A DNA stretch of 19,319 bases from Microbotryum silenes-acaulis (GCA_003665825.1 QPFY01000078.1:1-19319); one strand, 5' to 3'; counted from the stretch's first letter, positions 1 through 11,948 are shown. Notes: generated by a model not told the origin, from the letters alone. Program-made: numbers and translations.

Positions 1-791
1 CTCCGGAACTCACGACGCTGACGGATCGCATTCGCATCCAGCTTCGCTCGGCGGGACTCTCGTCATCGCACTCGGCCATGCTCGCCACCGCCTCCCCTTG
101 TCCCGCCTGCCGCGCCCCCGGCCACCGTCTGCGCGACTGCACCTCACGGGCGACACACCCGCCGCCCGCCGGCCCCTGCCGCCGCTGCCACAAGAAAGGT
201 CACTGGGCCCTCGACTGCAAGCACCGGGGCGAACAGAAACACACCGGCGACGACAACCAGGACGACACGTCTCTCCCCGCCGCTCAACAGCCTAACATCG
301 GCTATTTCGCCTCCTGCCTGTTCGCTCGCCGGCAACTCCCGACTGACGCCTTTGTAGTCGACTCGGGCGCACGGCACACATGGTCGCCGATCGCTCTCTA
401 TTCACGGCTTATCGCCAGACGGCGCACACCAAGATCGGATCGCGGCGGTATCACGGCCATTGGTATGGGGGACGTAGCGTTCGTTCCGACATGGATCACA
501 TGCACGTGCGTGGCGTTCACGCCGGGCCTCCACGTCAACCTCCTCTCTGTTTCTCGCCTCTGCGACACCGACCGCGTTCGACTCGCCTTCACCAGCGACG
601 GCATCGACATCGCCAAGGACGGCCAGGCCATTGCTCACGGTACCAGGGTTAACGACGGTCTCTACCTTTTGGACGCGGATCACACCAAGTGTCAGCAGCT
701 TGCCCTTCCTCGCGTTCTGAGTCTACCGTGCCCCTGCTTACCCTTCACCGCTGCCTCGGCCATCTTGCCCCATCCTCTATACAGAAGATGA
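1..791 (+). pseudogene. Element A gag C-terminus and start of protease, frameshifted
   Basis: From the internal Met at 78 the frame carries two CCHC knuckles of spacing CX2CX4HX4C (residues 8-21 and 34-47) that would bind element RNA in the particle. An aspartic protease active site VVDSG follows (Asp at residue 95). Compared with element F, A lacks one C right after the active site (near 370), so the residues that should follow DSGAT are out of frame. Two further small deletions lie near 440 and 488-520. The frame returns for the stretch ending [17 protein letters not shown] and is lost again near 705. The protease is therefore unlikely to be functional as written. The true gag start lies left of the window. 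Read-through to 791 after about 705 is a shadow frame. Confidence 0.8.
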
Positions 792-1715
792 TCGCCGCAG
801 GTTTGCTGGACGGGTTTGGGGCCGGGTACAGTGACAAAGACGTAGAGGAGTTTGTTTGCAATGCTTGCCTTGGTTCCAAAGGCCACCGTCTTCCTTTTCC
901 CGACTCTGAGTCGCATTCCCCCGAGAGACTCGGCCTCGTGCACAGCGATGTCCTTTCGTTCCCCACTCCGTCCTTGACCGGGAAGCGCTACCTTGTCACA
1001 TTCTTGACGACCACTCTCGCAAACTCTGGGCATACGCGATCGATCACAAAAGCGACGTTTCCCGACCTTCCAGACTTGGCTCGCCGAAGTGGAGTTAGAG
1101 ACGAACGCGCGTTTAAAAACCCTTCGCACTGACAACGGCGGGGAGTACCGATCGAACGCATTCACGGAGTTCTGCAAGTCCAGGGCATTCGTCGTCAATA
1201 CTCCTATCCCCTACACACCTCAGCAAAACGGTCGTGCCGAACGTGTCAATCTCTCCATTGTCGAGGGCATCCTCGCCCTCCTTGCTGACTCCCATCTGCC
1301 GGCCACCTTTTGGGATGAAGCGGCTGCGTACTTCGTTTATTGCAAAAACAGGTGCTCACACTCAGCTTTGGCCAAACAGACTCCAGAATCCGTTTGGAAC
1401 GGCCGACGCACCACCACCACCGCCCTCCACCCGTTCGGCTGCGCGGCCTGGCTCACGGTCGCGCCGGACCTTCGCAGCAAGCTCGACCCCAAGGCCGCGC
1501 GCGTGATCTTCACCGGTTACGACCTCGCCTCCAAGGCTTTCCGTTTCTTCGACCATTATACCAACAAGGTTGTGATTGGCCGAAATGCCACCTTCCTCGA
1601 CGACGACTTCCCCGGCCTCCCAATCAACACGCCCGTCGATGTGGACAACACCGAACGCCAGTTCGTCATTCCCGCCGACACGCCCGCCCCCGCCGTCAAG
1701 ACGAGGACCCACTAG
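703..1715 (+). pseudogene. Element A integrase, frameshifted
   Basis: The integrase inserts the element cDNA into the chromosome. Seen: an HHCC zinc region (HRCLGH, then CNAC), then catalytic acidic residues in LVHSDVL and LRTDNGGEY and the glutamate of [11 protein letters not shown], the copia version of the D,D-35-E triad. A C-terminal part resembling D and F follows ([25 protein letters not shown]). The frame breaks near 1003, where A has one T fewer than F in CATTTCTTG, so the first part runs off to a stop at 1132 while the second part is open from 1089 to 1715. A one-base C loss near 1709 (CCC instead of the CCCC in D and F) creates the stop at 1713-1715 and separates integrase from reverse transcriptase. 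Confidence 0.85.
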
Positions 1716-3787
1716 TAAGGTCGGCGCACATGGACGTCTCATCCTCTCTTGATGATTCTGCCATGAGCGCCGTTGACGTGGCCCCAGGGTACACTGGCGG
1801 ATCCTTACTTAATTCTACAGATATCAGCCCCTCGCCGTCCCCGTCGCTTGTCCCGCTTTCGTCGCCCGCCACGTCCTCGGCCGGAGGACCGTCCCTCGAT
1901 GACTCGGACGACCCGCTTGACCTCCTCAACTCCAACACCGCGGTTCGCCTCAACCTGATGGACGTACATCGATCCGACGACGACACCCTGGTGACGCCCG
2001 CACCCGCCATTGCCCCCGCTGAACAGCCCTCCGATGACGACTCCCCTGATGAGATCGATTTCCTCTCTCGCCACCACCGCGCCTTCATCGCCACAGACGA
2101 CGACGACCCCACCCTCGACGCCATCGAGCCCGTCAAGTCGATTACTAGCGATCCTCAGACCTGGCGCGAAGCAATGTCCAGCGACGAGCACGACATCTGG
2201 GCTCAGGCTGCCGCCGCCGAGTTCACCGCCATGCGCGACGACTTCAAGGTGTTCACCATCGAGCCTCGATCCTCCGTACCACCGGGCGCCACTATCGTCA
2301 CCTCCAAGTTCGTCTGGAAGACCAAACGCGACGCACGCGGCGAAGTCACGGGGCACAAGGCACGTCTCGTAGCGCAAGGTAACCGACAACGCGACGGCAT
2401 CGACTTCTCGGAGACTTTCGCACCCGTCGCCCGGTTCTCCTCCATTCGCTGCCTCCTTGCCCTCGCCGCTGCCAATGGTTACCACGTTCATCAGGCCGAC
2501 ATCGACAAGGCTTACCTCCACGGCGAGCTCGATCACGATATCTGGATGACGACGCCACGAGGTTTCGACTTCCCAAGTGATAAGATTCTCCGCCTGCGGC
2601 GCTCAATCTACGGTCTCAAGCAGGCCGGTCGCATCTGGAATCGCCACATTGACACATCACTCAGGAGTCTCGGGTACAAGGCAACGGGCACTGATCACTG
2701 CATTTACTCTCACATTGATGATCAGCAACGGCCCCATTATATCGCCTTGTATGTCGACGATCTCCTCATTGTCAGCCCCGCCCTCGACGAGATCGAACGC
2801 GTCATCTCCGGCCTCGAACAACGATACGGCGTCAAACGACTCGGCCCCGCGGAATACATCCTCGGCATCCAAATCCGCCGCCTGGACGACGGCTCCATTG
2901 CCCTATCCCAGGAACGCTACATCATGGACGTGCTCGCCCGGTTTCACTTCGACACCACGACACGCGGCGCTACGGTGCCAATGACGCCCGGCCTCTCGCT
3001 CACGGCAGTTCCGGGTCAAGGAACGGAGCGCATTCGATCGTGGTACCTACAAGCCATTGGCTCCCTCCTGTACATTTCCCTTGGCACTCGACCCGACATT
3101 GCCTTCGCCGTCTCGTACTTGTCCCGGTTCGCCAACAACCCTGGCCGCCGTCATTGGATTGCCGTCAAACACGTCCTTCGCTACCTTCGCGCCACGTACC
3201 GCGATGAGCTACTCTACGCCCGCGGTCCAGCCAAAGTTACGGGTGTGGTTGGGTATTCCGATGCGAACTGGGGTGCCTGCGTCGACACGTCCATCTCCAC
3301 AATGGGCTTCGTCTTTTACTTGGCCGGCTCCGCCGTCTCTTGGTCATCGAAGCGTCAGACTCGGGTGGCGGATTCCACCACTGATGCCGAATACCTCGCC
3401 TTGTCGCACGCTGGTAAGGAAGCGATTTACCTTACGCAACTCCTCTCCGAGCTCCACGTTCGCCCGATCGATGCAGCTCACATCTTCACCGACAACGAGG
3501 CCGCGGCCGCCGTCGCTCACGACCCCGTTCGCACCTCCGGCACTCGACACATACGCCTCCGCGAGCATTTTGTCCGCGACATGGTCAACCGAGGCGATAT
3601 CTCCCTCTCACACGTTGGCACAGCGGACATGGTTGCGGACCTATTCACCAAAGCGCTGGGTCCCAAGATTTTTGGTATACATTGCTATGCTCTAGGCCTC
3701 CGGACGCGGCACCCACGGCTCAAGTCTACCTCGCGTTCGCGTGGGGGGGGTGTGAGGAATCCACTCTCCGCTCGGGTCAGGACTTAG
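1700..3787 (+). CDS. Element A reverse transcriptase and RNase H (Pol C-terminal half)
   Basis: This frame is open through the whole reverse transcriptase and RNase H. An acidic, Ser/Pro-rich linker (about 1720-2100) is followed by copia reverse transcriptase motifs: [47 protein letters not shown] and the catalytic YVDD (2750-2761). RNase H follows with GYSDANWG (about 3251), [23 protein letters not shown] and the typical copia tail [12 protein letters not shown] and ADLFTKAL. The protein from 1932 on looks identical to that of element F. There is no stop before the polypurine tract: the frame reads through it as glycines and ends at TAG 3785-3787, inside the LTR. No start of its own is expected, because Pol is made as a Gag-Pol fusion. 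Confidence 0.93.
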   Translation, partial: DEDPLVRSAHMDVSSSLDDSAMSAVDVAPGYTGGSLLNSTDISPSPSPSLVPLSSPATSSAGGPSLDDSDDPLDLLNSNTAVRLNLMDVHRSDDDTLVTPAPAIAPAEQPSDDDSPDEIDFLSRHHRAFIATDDDDPTLDAIEPVKSITSDPQTWREAMSSDEHDIWAQAAAAEFTAMRDDFKVFTIEPRSSVPPGATIVTSKFVWKTKRDARGEVTGHKARLVAQGNRQRDGIDFSETFAPVARFSSIRCLLALAAANGYHVHQADIDKAYLHGELDHDIWMTTPRGFDFPSDKILRLRRSIYGLKQAGRIWNRHIDTSLRSLGYKATGTDHCIYSHIDDQQRPHYIALYVDDLLIVSPALDEIERVISGLEQRYGVKRLGPAEYILGIQIRRLDDGSIALSQERYIMDVLARFHFDTTTRGATVPMTPGLSLTAVPGQGTERIRSWYLQAIGSLLYISLGTRPDIAFAVSYLSRFANNPGRRHWIAVKHVLRYLRATYRDELLYARGPAKVTGVVGYSDANWGACVDTSISTMGFVFYLAGSAVSWSSKRQTRVADSTTDAEYLALSHAGKEAIYLTQLLSELHVRPIDAAHIFTDNEAAAAVAHDPVRTSGTRHIRLREHFVRDMVNRGDISLSHVGTADMVADLFTKALGPKIFGIHCYALGLRTRHPRLKSTSRSRGGGVRNPLSARVRT
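3741..3750 (+). promoter_or_regulatory. Polypurine tract of element A
   Basis: GTGGGGGGGG lies directly before the TGTGAGG start of the LTR, the position at which plus-strand DNA synthesis is primed. The same tract, with eight Gs, precedes the 3' LTR of F. The duplicated copy at 4294-4302 has nine. Confidence 0.85.
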
Positions 3788-4077
3788 GCGCGCGGAGCGA
3801 GCCGGGCGCATCGGCCCAGGACTTAGGCGCGCGGAGCGAGCCGGGCGCAACGGCCCAGGACTTAGGCGCGCGCAGCGAGCCTGGCACATTGGCTCAGCCC
3901 CGAGGCTCGCTGGCTGAGGACTTGGGGCGCGCGGCTCCCTTACTGTTAGATTCCTATTCATCACTCTTGGCTATAACTACATCGCTGACGTAGTAGAGTT
4001 GATCGAATAGTATGTTAAATGATATTCATCACTCTTGGCTATAACTACATCGCTGACGTAGTAGAGTTGATCGAATA
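3751..4077 (+). repeat. Element A LTR, first copy
   Basis: 327 bp, TGTGAGG to GAATA. The ends are set by comparison with F, whose LTRs are bounded by a target duplication. It holds three 39-bp GC-rich repeats (starting 3780, 3819 and 3858) and two copies of a 70-bp class module containing CTATAACTACATCGCTGACG. It is followed not by flanking DNA but by internal sequence again. Confidence 0.9.
3780..3896 (+). repeat. 39-bp GC-rich tandem repeat in A LTR
   Basis: Units start GGACTTAGGCGCGCGGAGCG at 3780 and 3819; a divergent third starts at 3858. Copy number varies among the four A/F LTRs. The position upstream of the TATA-like module suggests promoter repeats (inference). Confidence 0.9.
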
Positions 4078-4302
4078 GTTCGCACCTCCGGCACTCGACA
4101 CATACGCCTCCGCGAGCATTTTGTCCGCGACATGGTCAACCGAGGCGATATCTCCCTCTCACACGTTGGCACAGCGGACATGGTTGCGGACCTATTCACC
4201 AAAGCGCTGGGTCCCAAGATTTTTGGTATACATTGCTATGCTCTAGGCCTCCGGACGCGGCACCCACGGCTCAAGTCTACCTCGCGTTCGCGTGGGGGGG
4301 GG
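4078..4302 (+). repeat. Duplicated 3' end of element A internal region
   Basis: Near-identical copy of 3527-3750, encoding the end of RNase H ([12 protein letters not shown] to ADLFTKAL) and the polypurine tract. The junction with the preceding LTR is abrupt, with one shared base (G). The G run has nine Gs instead of eight, so this copy reads on in a different frame into the next LTR. Confidence 0.92.
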
Positions 4303-4618
4303 TGTGAGGAATCCACTCTCCGCTCGGGTCAGGACTTAGGCGCGCGGAGCGAGCCGGGCACATCGGCCCAGGACTTGGGCGCGCGGAGCGAGCCTGGGAC
4401 TTAGGCGCGCGCAGCGAGCCTGGCACATTGGCTCAGCCCCGAGGCTCCCTGGCTGAGGACTTGGGGCGCGCGGCTCCCTTACTGTTAGCTTCCTATTCAT
4501 CACTCTTGGCTATAACTACATCGCTGACGTAGTAGAGTTGATCGAATAGGTATGTTGAAATGATATTCATCACTCTTGGCTATAACTACATCGCTGACGT
4601 AGTAGAGTTGATCGAATA
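4303..4618 (+). repeat. Element A LTR, second copy (outer 3' LTR)
   Basis: 316 bp, same ends as the first copy. It differs from it: the second 39-bp repeat is shortened, it reads GGCACA where the other copy has GGCGCA, and the junction between the two downstream modules reads AGGTATGTTGAAATG rather than AGTATGTTAAATG. It ends against element C gag sequence. Confidence 0.9.
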
Positions 4619-4790
4619 CTTTTGTCCTCGGGAAGTTGCGCCGGTGGAAGCCTTGCGGGCACGAAAAGCGGCGGCCCAGGCGGTGTCGGGGCAATCCTTG
4701 AGCCAGTGCATCTTGCGACATGTTGGGTTGGGACAGGGTCCGTGAGGCGCGCGTTGTTGGGTGGTGGCGACGGCGACAGCAGGTGATTCG
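4619..4790 (-). pseudogene. Element C gag, zinc-knuckle part
   Basis: Joined to 7850 by skipping B and one copy of ATTCG, the frame continues without a stop from C's capsid region into this piece. It contains a knuckle-like CPNPTCRKMHWLKDC, spacing CX4CX3HX4C, different from the CX2CX4HX4C of the other elements here. An Arg/Lys-rich stretch follows up to element A's LTR. The knuckle should bind element RNA. The end of the gene is missing. Confidence 0.75.
4786..4790. repeat. Target site duplication of element B, left copy
   Basis: ATTCG immediately before the left LTR; it matches 7850-7854 after the right LTR. Five bases is the usual duplication size for copia integrases. Confidence 0.9.
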
Positions 4791-5675
4791 TGTTGAATGT
4801 GGACTGTAGGGCTTATCGGAATTTGGCGTAGCGACCGCTAGGGCTACTAGTGGAGCGTCGACGTGGCAAGGATGCGACGGACGGTCGACAGGAGAAGTCG
4901 TGAGGCGGCACTGGCGCGGTCTGATGAGACGGACGCGGTGCGGCTGGACGATCTGTTCTCTACCGAAGATTAGCTGTCTGGCTAATGTTGGGAAGCGGTC
5001 TGATGATTGCAACTAACCTGTTCTCTACCGAAGATTAGCTGTCTGGCTAATGTTGGGAAGCGGTAGAGAAGAGGAAGAAAGGCACAGGGGCGCGCGAGTC
5101 GGGTGAGGTTCTAGCAAGGGGCCGCGCTAAGACAAACTGGGCTAGCACAATGCGAAGCTACAAGACCGAACTCCAAGCGGACCATCAAGGCTCTGAGGGG
5201 TGTCGTGTTGGACGATGTACACGAAGGGAAACTTATCTACCTTGGTCGAGTGTTGGTGAGCTGGGCAATCCGTAGCAACAAGATCCAGGTTGCGAACAAC
5301 GGGCGTCATGCATGGGCGATACACTGGATGGCCGATGAGACATGAGGACGGTGGCGGCAAGCTGGCGGTGGCTAGGCGGAGGCAACGGCTTGGCAAGACA
5401 GGAGAAGTAGACCGACTAAGTTCCGATGTGGAGGCGGCGGCGCGCGAGCGTGAGTTGAACAGGCTGGCGCGGGAGCGGCGAACAAAAGGGGGGCGGCTTG
5501 GCTGTGAAGGCGAAGGCGCCGAGGCGAAAGACTGGGGGGCGGCTTGGCAGCGAGGGCAAAGGCGCCGAGGCGAAGGCGCGCGGCGGCGAAAGAGGCGCCG
5601 AAAACTGGGCGGTCCTGACAAACGGCGGCCCAAAGTTGAAGTGTTCGAACGCTTGTAGTAGAATGAAATTCAACA
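4791..5675 (-). repeat. Element B LTR, left copy (3' LTR in element orientation)
   Basis: 885 bp with TG/CA ends and short terminal inverted repeat TGTTGAAT/ATTCAACA. It has two copies of a 47-bp module (4953-4999 and 5018-5064, 65 bp apart) and a GC-rich imperfect 46-bp tandem repeat near 5491-5582. The long ORFs inside it appear to be composition-driven. Confidence 0.95.
4953..5064 (-). repeat. Tandem module in B LTR
   Basis: Two 47-bp copies starting CTGTTCTCTACCGAAG, separated by an 18-bp spacer. In element orientation the first copy is followed by AG|GTTAGT. The same array is at 7127-7238 in the other LTR. Confidence 0.9.
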
Positions 5676-5684
5676 CCCCCCCTC
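5676..5684 (-). promoter_or_regulatory. Polypurine tract of element B
   Basis: In element orientation CGAGGGGGGG directly precedes the 3' LTR. The position and purine run match a plus-strand primer site. Confidence 0.8.
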
Positions 5685-5790
5685 GTTCGAACGCTTCCAT
5701 AAGAGCACGAAGGGAGGTTGAGGCAAGTAGTGTAATCGACGAGGTAGTGACCGGTGTAGGGGGACCTGGGCGCGGGGCGGAGGGGTAACT

Positions 5791-6960
5791 TTACCAATTC
5801 TGGCCGAGGCGCGTTGAGGGGTCTGGTAAATCTTGGAACCTTGAGATGGATGCTACAACGGGTGCGTCCTCTGGGGTGTCTGTATTCTGATCCACAGGTT
5901 GTTGTGGTTGTCGGTTGCGGCGATCGATGTAACGTTGTCGTGCTTCGTCGTCGGGGCAGTCACGGACGCGGTGCACGCTGATCTTACAGGCAGGGCACAT
6001 GTATCGGGCCGGTGGTAGTTGCGACGATCGGGATGAAGTGTTAGGTTTGTTCGATGACGGAGTGTTCGAGGAGGTTGCTGCGAATGCGGTGACGTTCGAG
6101 CCGGCGTTTCGAGTGTCGTGATGGTTTTTGACCTGCTTGTGTGCGAGGGCCATCAGGTTTGCCGGTGTTGGAAGTTTGTCCGTGTTGTGCAGTTCCATGT
6201 ATTGTCGGAACGCATCTAGTTCGTCGGGGATGAGGGTAAGTGCTCGGGCGGTGATGACGTCGGTGATTGTAATATTGGCGGACTCGAGACAGTTTGAGTG
6301 GTCGAGGAAGTCGGTCATCCATTCGACGAAGCCCTTTTCTTCGATGGGGGCACGGGTGATGTTGAAGAATGAGTGAAGCATACGAAGGGTAGACTGTGCC
6401 GACGTAGGGTTGTACTCGTGGTCAAGATGTTCGTAGTAGGCCTGGGCGCGTTGTTGCGTCGAGGCGACGGTGAGCAGGGACTTGCGGACGTTACTTGCGA
6501 CGCCATCGGAGACTTGGCGGACGGCAAAGATTTCGACATTCTCACGGTCGATGTCGTCGGCACGGTCGGGTAGGTGTCCAGTGGTGATGTAGGCGTAGAT
6601 CGTAGTACCTACGCGGTCTTGTAACGTGCGGTTCCAAACGCGGAAGGTTTCAACACCAGAAAGGAGAGCGTCGGCCGGCCAGCTTGAAAGGTGGCGGGGG
6701 ATGTCGATGTTGTGGTGGGGTCTGCGATCTGGGGCCGGGCTAGGGGACATGGTGAATTCTCGGAGGCGACGTTGGACTTCCATGTGGATGCGCTCGTCAA
6801 TGCTGGCGGCCAGGGTGGGGTCAACGTGGCTGGACATTGTGCCGTCGGCTTCGTCGGGTACGGGTGGTTCGGTGTGGGCAGGTGCGGCCGAGGCTGTGTC
6901 GTCGGCAGGGTTCGTGGGTGCTGGGGGGAATCTGGGCAGTTCGGGTCGAAGTAGGCTCAT
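5791..6960 (-). CDS. Gag protein of element B
   Basis: An intact 389-aa ORF, the only one in the internal region. Gag forms the virus-like particle and packages element RNA. Seen: an acidic, Pro-rich N-terminus, a helical capsid-like middle (for example QRAQAYYEHLDHEYNPTSAQ and DVITARALTLIPDELDAF) as in copia Gag families, and one CCHC knuckle CPACKISVHRVRDC (Cys322, Cys325, His330, Cys335) near the C-terminus. A Gln/Asn-rich tail follows; no protease DSG motif does. The start ATG at 6960 lies inside the primer binding site, four bases from the LTR, so the leader is essentially the LTR transcript. The frame is uninterrupted, unlike the other elements here, which fits recent or ongoing activity. 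Confidence 0.9.
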   Translation of the reverse strand: MSLLRPELPRFPPAPTNPADDTASAAPAHTEPPVPDEADGTMSSHVDPTLAASIDERIHMEVQRRLREFTMSPSPAPDRRPHHNIDIPRHLSSWPADALLSGVETFRVWNRTLQDRVGTTIYAYITTGHLPDRADDIDRENVEIFAVRQVSDGVASNVRKSLLTVASTQQRAQAYYEHLDHEYNPTSAQSTLRMLHSFFNITRAPIEEKGFVEWMTDFLDHSNCLESANITITDVITARALTLIPDELDAFRQYMELHNTDKLPTPANLMALAHKQVKNHHDTRNAGSNVTAFAATSSNTPSSNKPNTSSRSSQLPPARYMCPACKISVHRVRDCPDDEARQRYIDRRNRQPQQPVDQNTDTPEDAPVVASISRFQDLPDPSTRLGQNW

Positions 6961-6964
6961 AACC
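6952..6964 (-). promoter_or_regulatory. Primer binding site of element B, overlapping the gag start
   Basis: GGTTATGAGCCTA directly after the 5' LTR in element orientation. Its complement, GGCTCATAACC, matches the anticodon arm expected of an initiator methionine tRNA (loop CTCATAA). Drosophila copia and yeast Ty5 are known to prime from such a half-tRNA. The ATG in the site is the gag start codon. Confidence 0.75.
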
Positions 6965-7849
6965 TGTTGAATGTGGACTGTAGGGCTTATCGGAATTTGG
7001 CGTAGCGACCGCTAGGGCTACTAGTGGAGCGTCGACGTGGCAAGGATGCGACGGACGGTCGACAGGAGAAGTCGTGAGGCGGCACTGGCGCGGTCTGATG
7101 AGACGGACGCGGTGCGGCTGGACGATCTGTTCTCTACCGAAGATTAGCTGTCTGGCTAATGTTGGGAAGCGGTCTGATGATTGCAACTAACCTGTTCTCT
7201 ACCGAAGATTAGCTGTCTGGCTAATGTTGGGAAGCGGTAGAGAAGAGGAAGAAAGGCACAGGGGCGCGCGAGTCGGGTGAGGTTCTAGCAAGGGGCCGCG
7301 CTAAGACAAACTGGGCTAGCACAATGCGAAGCTACAAGACCGAACTCCAAGCGGACCATCAAGGCTCTGAGGGGTGTCGTGTTGGACGATGTACACGAAG
7401 GGAAACTTATCTACCTTGGTCGAGTGTTGGTGAGCTGGGCAATCCGTAGCAACAAGATCCAGGTTGCGAACAACGGGCGTCATGCATGGGCGATACACTG
7501 GATGGCCGATGAGACATGAGGACGGTGGCGGCAAGCTGGCGGTGGCTAGGCGGAGGCAACGGCTTGGCAAGACAGGAGAAGTAGACCGACTAAGTTCCGA
7601 TGTGGAGGCGGCGGCGCGCGAGCGTGAGTTGAACAGGCTGGCGCGGGAGCGGCGAACAAAAGGGGGGCGGCTTGGCTGTGAAGGCGAAGGCGCCGAGGCG
7701 AAAGACTGGGGGGCGGCTTGGCAGCGAGGGCAAAGGCGCCGAGGCGAAGGCGCGCGGCGGCGAAAGAGGCGCCGAAAACTGGGCGGTCCTGACAAACGGC
7801 GGCCCAAAGTTGAAGTGTTCGAACGCTTGTAGTAGAATGAAATTCAACA
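6965..7849 (-). repeat. Element B LTR, right copy (5' LTR in element orientation)
   Basis: 885 bp, same length as the left copy, and no difference found by eye. Every landmark is offset by exactly 2174 bp. It would hold the promoter for gag transcription. Confidence 0.95.
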
Positions 7850-7854
7850 ATTCG
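7850..7854. repeat. Target site duplication of element B, right copy
   Basis: ATTCG, the partner of 4786-4790. It lies within the C gag codons for Val-Glu-Ser. Confidence 0.9.
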
Positions 7855-8516
7855 ACCGGGCGAGCCTTGATCTCTCGATAGATACGGTCGAGGATATCGG
7901 CTGCGGGGGGTAAGGTACCGGACGTGCCTTGAGAATTTACAAAGGTTGTGCGCCATGCGGAGAGAGATGACGGCATCCGGGCAAGTAAGTGCGACGCGAG
8001 GAGGGAATCCGTGGTGACGTCGGAGTCGGCCAGAAGGCGAGAATCGTTCTCAAAACGGTCGCGAAACTGGAGGAAGGCGTCGGGGGTGTCGGGCATGGGC
8101 TCGGGACTGAAGAGTCGAGCAACAACTGGGAGGAGGTCGACAGCCGAGACGGCGCCATATCGCATGCGGAGAGCCATCCAAATCTTGTGACCACTGTGGG
8201 CGTCGCTGAAGTAACGAGAGAGGCCAGGGAGAACCGTCCGGGGGTCGACAGCAGCGCAGATGGATGCGCGAGCGTAGTGGTCCCATAGTGGTACATAGGA
8301 CGGGGGCCAAGACGGATGGGGTACGCCGGACTTGAGGTATTCGAGGACGTCGGATGGCAGGCGGGAGCACAGCGTAAGACCCCAGTCCGGGTAGCCGTTG
8401 GCGTCGCGGAGGAGATCGGAGGCAGCGAAGGCTGCAACCTGCGTGGGCGGACGAGGTGGGGGAACCGCGAGCGTTGTGGCGGGGCCGACGGACTTAGAAG
8501 CGTCGGGCGCAGACAT
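7850..8516 (-). pseudogene. Element C gag, capsid part, interrupted by element B
   Basis: An ATG start at 8516 gives about 222 residues before the B insertion. The sequence resembles copia-type Gag: an N-terminal Pro-rich stretch, then a helical capsid region with LLRDANGYPDWGLTLCSRL, HKIWMALRMRYGAV and LLASHLLARMPSSLSAWRTT. The read-through into B's LTR is not real protein. The knuckle part is at 4619-4790. Between the primer site and the ATG there is a 95-bp leader containing two copies of CGTGCGAAGCGC. It would act as structural protein of the particle. The gene is dead as a continuous frame because of B, but shows no other break. Confidence 0.82.
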
Positions 8517-8611
8517 GCTGAGTCGTGCGAAGCGCCGGGCGAGGCTGAGCCGTGCGAAGCGCGAAAAAATTCAACAGGCAAAGGCGGGCACGAAGGTGGC
8601 CGCGCTGGTAG

Positions 8612-8630
8612 GTCGTATGGGCTTATAACC
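8612..8630 (-). promoter_or_regulatory. Primer binding site of element C
   Basis: GGTTATAAGCCCATACGAC follows the 5' LTR (which ends CTTCACA). Its complement contains GGGCTTATAACC, an anticodon-arm sequence with T at the wobble position. Confidence 0.7.

Positions 8631-11948
<3,318 letters not shown>

Larger units (their letters stand above)
1..4618 (+). mobile_element. Element A: Ty1/copia LTR retrotransposon, 5' end outside the window
   Basis: Seen: zinc knuckles, protease, integrase, reverse transcriptase and RNase H lie in copia order on the + strand, followed by a G-rich polypurine tract and an LTR that starts TGTGAGG and ends GAATA. By alignment with its inverted twin F, roughly 800 bp of internal sequence and the 5' LTR are missing to the left. 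The 3' end is unusual: LTR, a second copy of the last 225 bp of internal sequence, then another LTR. The right flank (4619 onward) is gag sequence of element C on the other strand, so A inserted into C. The expected target duplication would begin CTTTT (4619-4623), but its partner is outside the window. Confidence 0.93.
4791..7849 (-). mobile_element. Element B: non-autonomous gag-only LTR retrotransposon
   Basis: A complete 3059-bp insertion: two 885-bp LTRs (TGTTGAAT to CAACA on the + strand) that look identical by eye, a 1289-bp internal region, primer site, polypurine tract and a 5-bp target duplication. The only gene is a 389-aa Gag. No protease, integrase or reverse transcriptase motif is present: only about 115 bp separate the gag stop from the polypurine tract. 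This fits the class called TR-GAG elements, first described in plants, which must use polymerase proteins supplied in trans. It interrupts the gag gene of C. Confidence 0.92.

Noticed and set aside
98..652. Short ORFs antisense or out of frame to the A and F genes
   Set aside because: They are shadows of the Gag-Pol reading frames, with biased composition and no independent motif.
1700..1720. Programmed frameshift between integrase and reverse transcriptase
   Set aside because: A, D and F break at different bases around this point (CCC near 1709, a missing base near 10195, C runs near 14010 and 13915), and the version combining the majority bases is open. Independent indels explain it better than a shared signal.
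5142..5633. 163-aa ORF inside the B LTR (and its copy at 7316-7807), plus 122-aa ORFs on the other strand
   Set aside because: They lie wholly in LTR sequence, are rich in Arg/Ala/Pro as expected from GC-rich repeats, show no domain, and are duplicated only because the LTR is.
5676..5790. Remnant of a polymerase in element B
   Set aside because: Only about 115 bp lie between the gag stop and the LTR, and no integrase or reverse transcriptase motif was found in any frame.
7590..8516. 308-aa ORF as a complete C Gag
   Set aside because: Residues after about 222 come from B's LTR; the true continuation is at 4790-4619.
8612..8630. tRNA gene fragments
   Set aside because: The anticodon-arm-like sequences occur only next to LTR ends, without acceptor or T arms; primer binding sites explain them.
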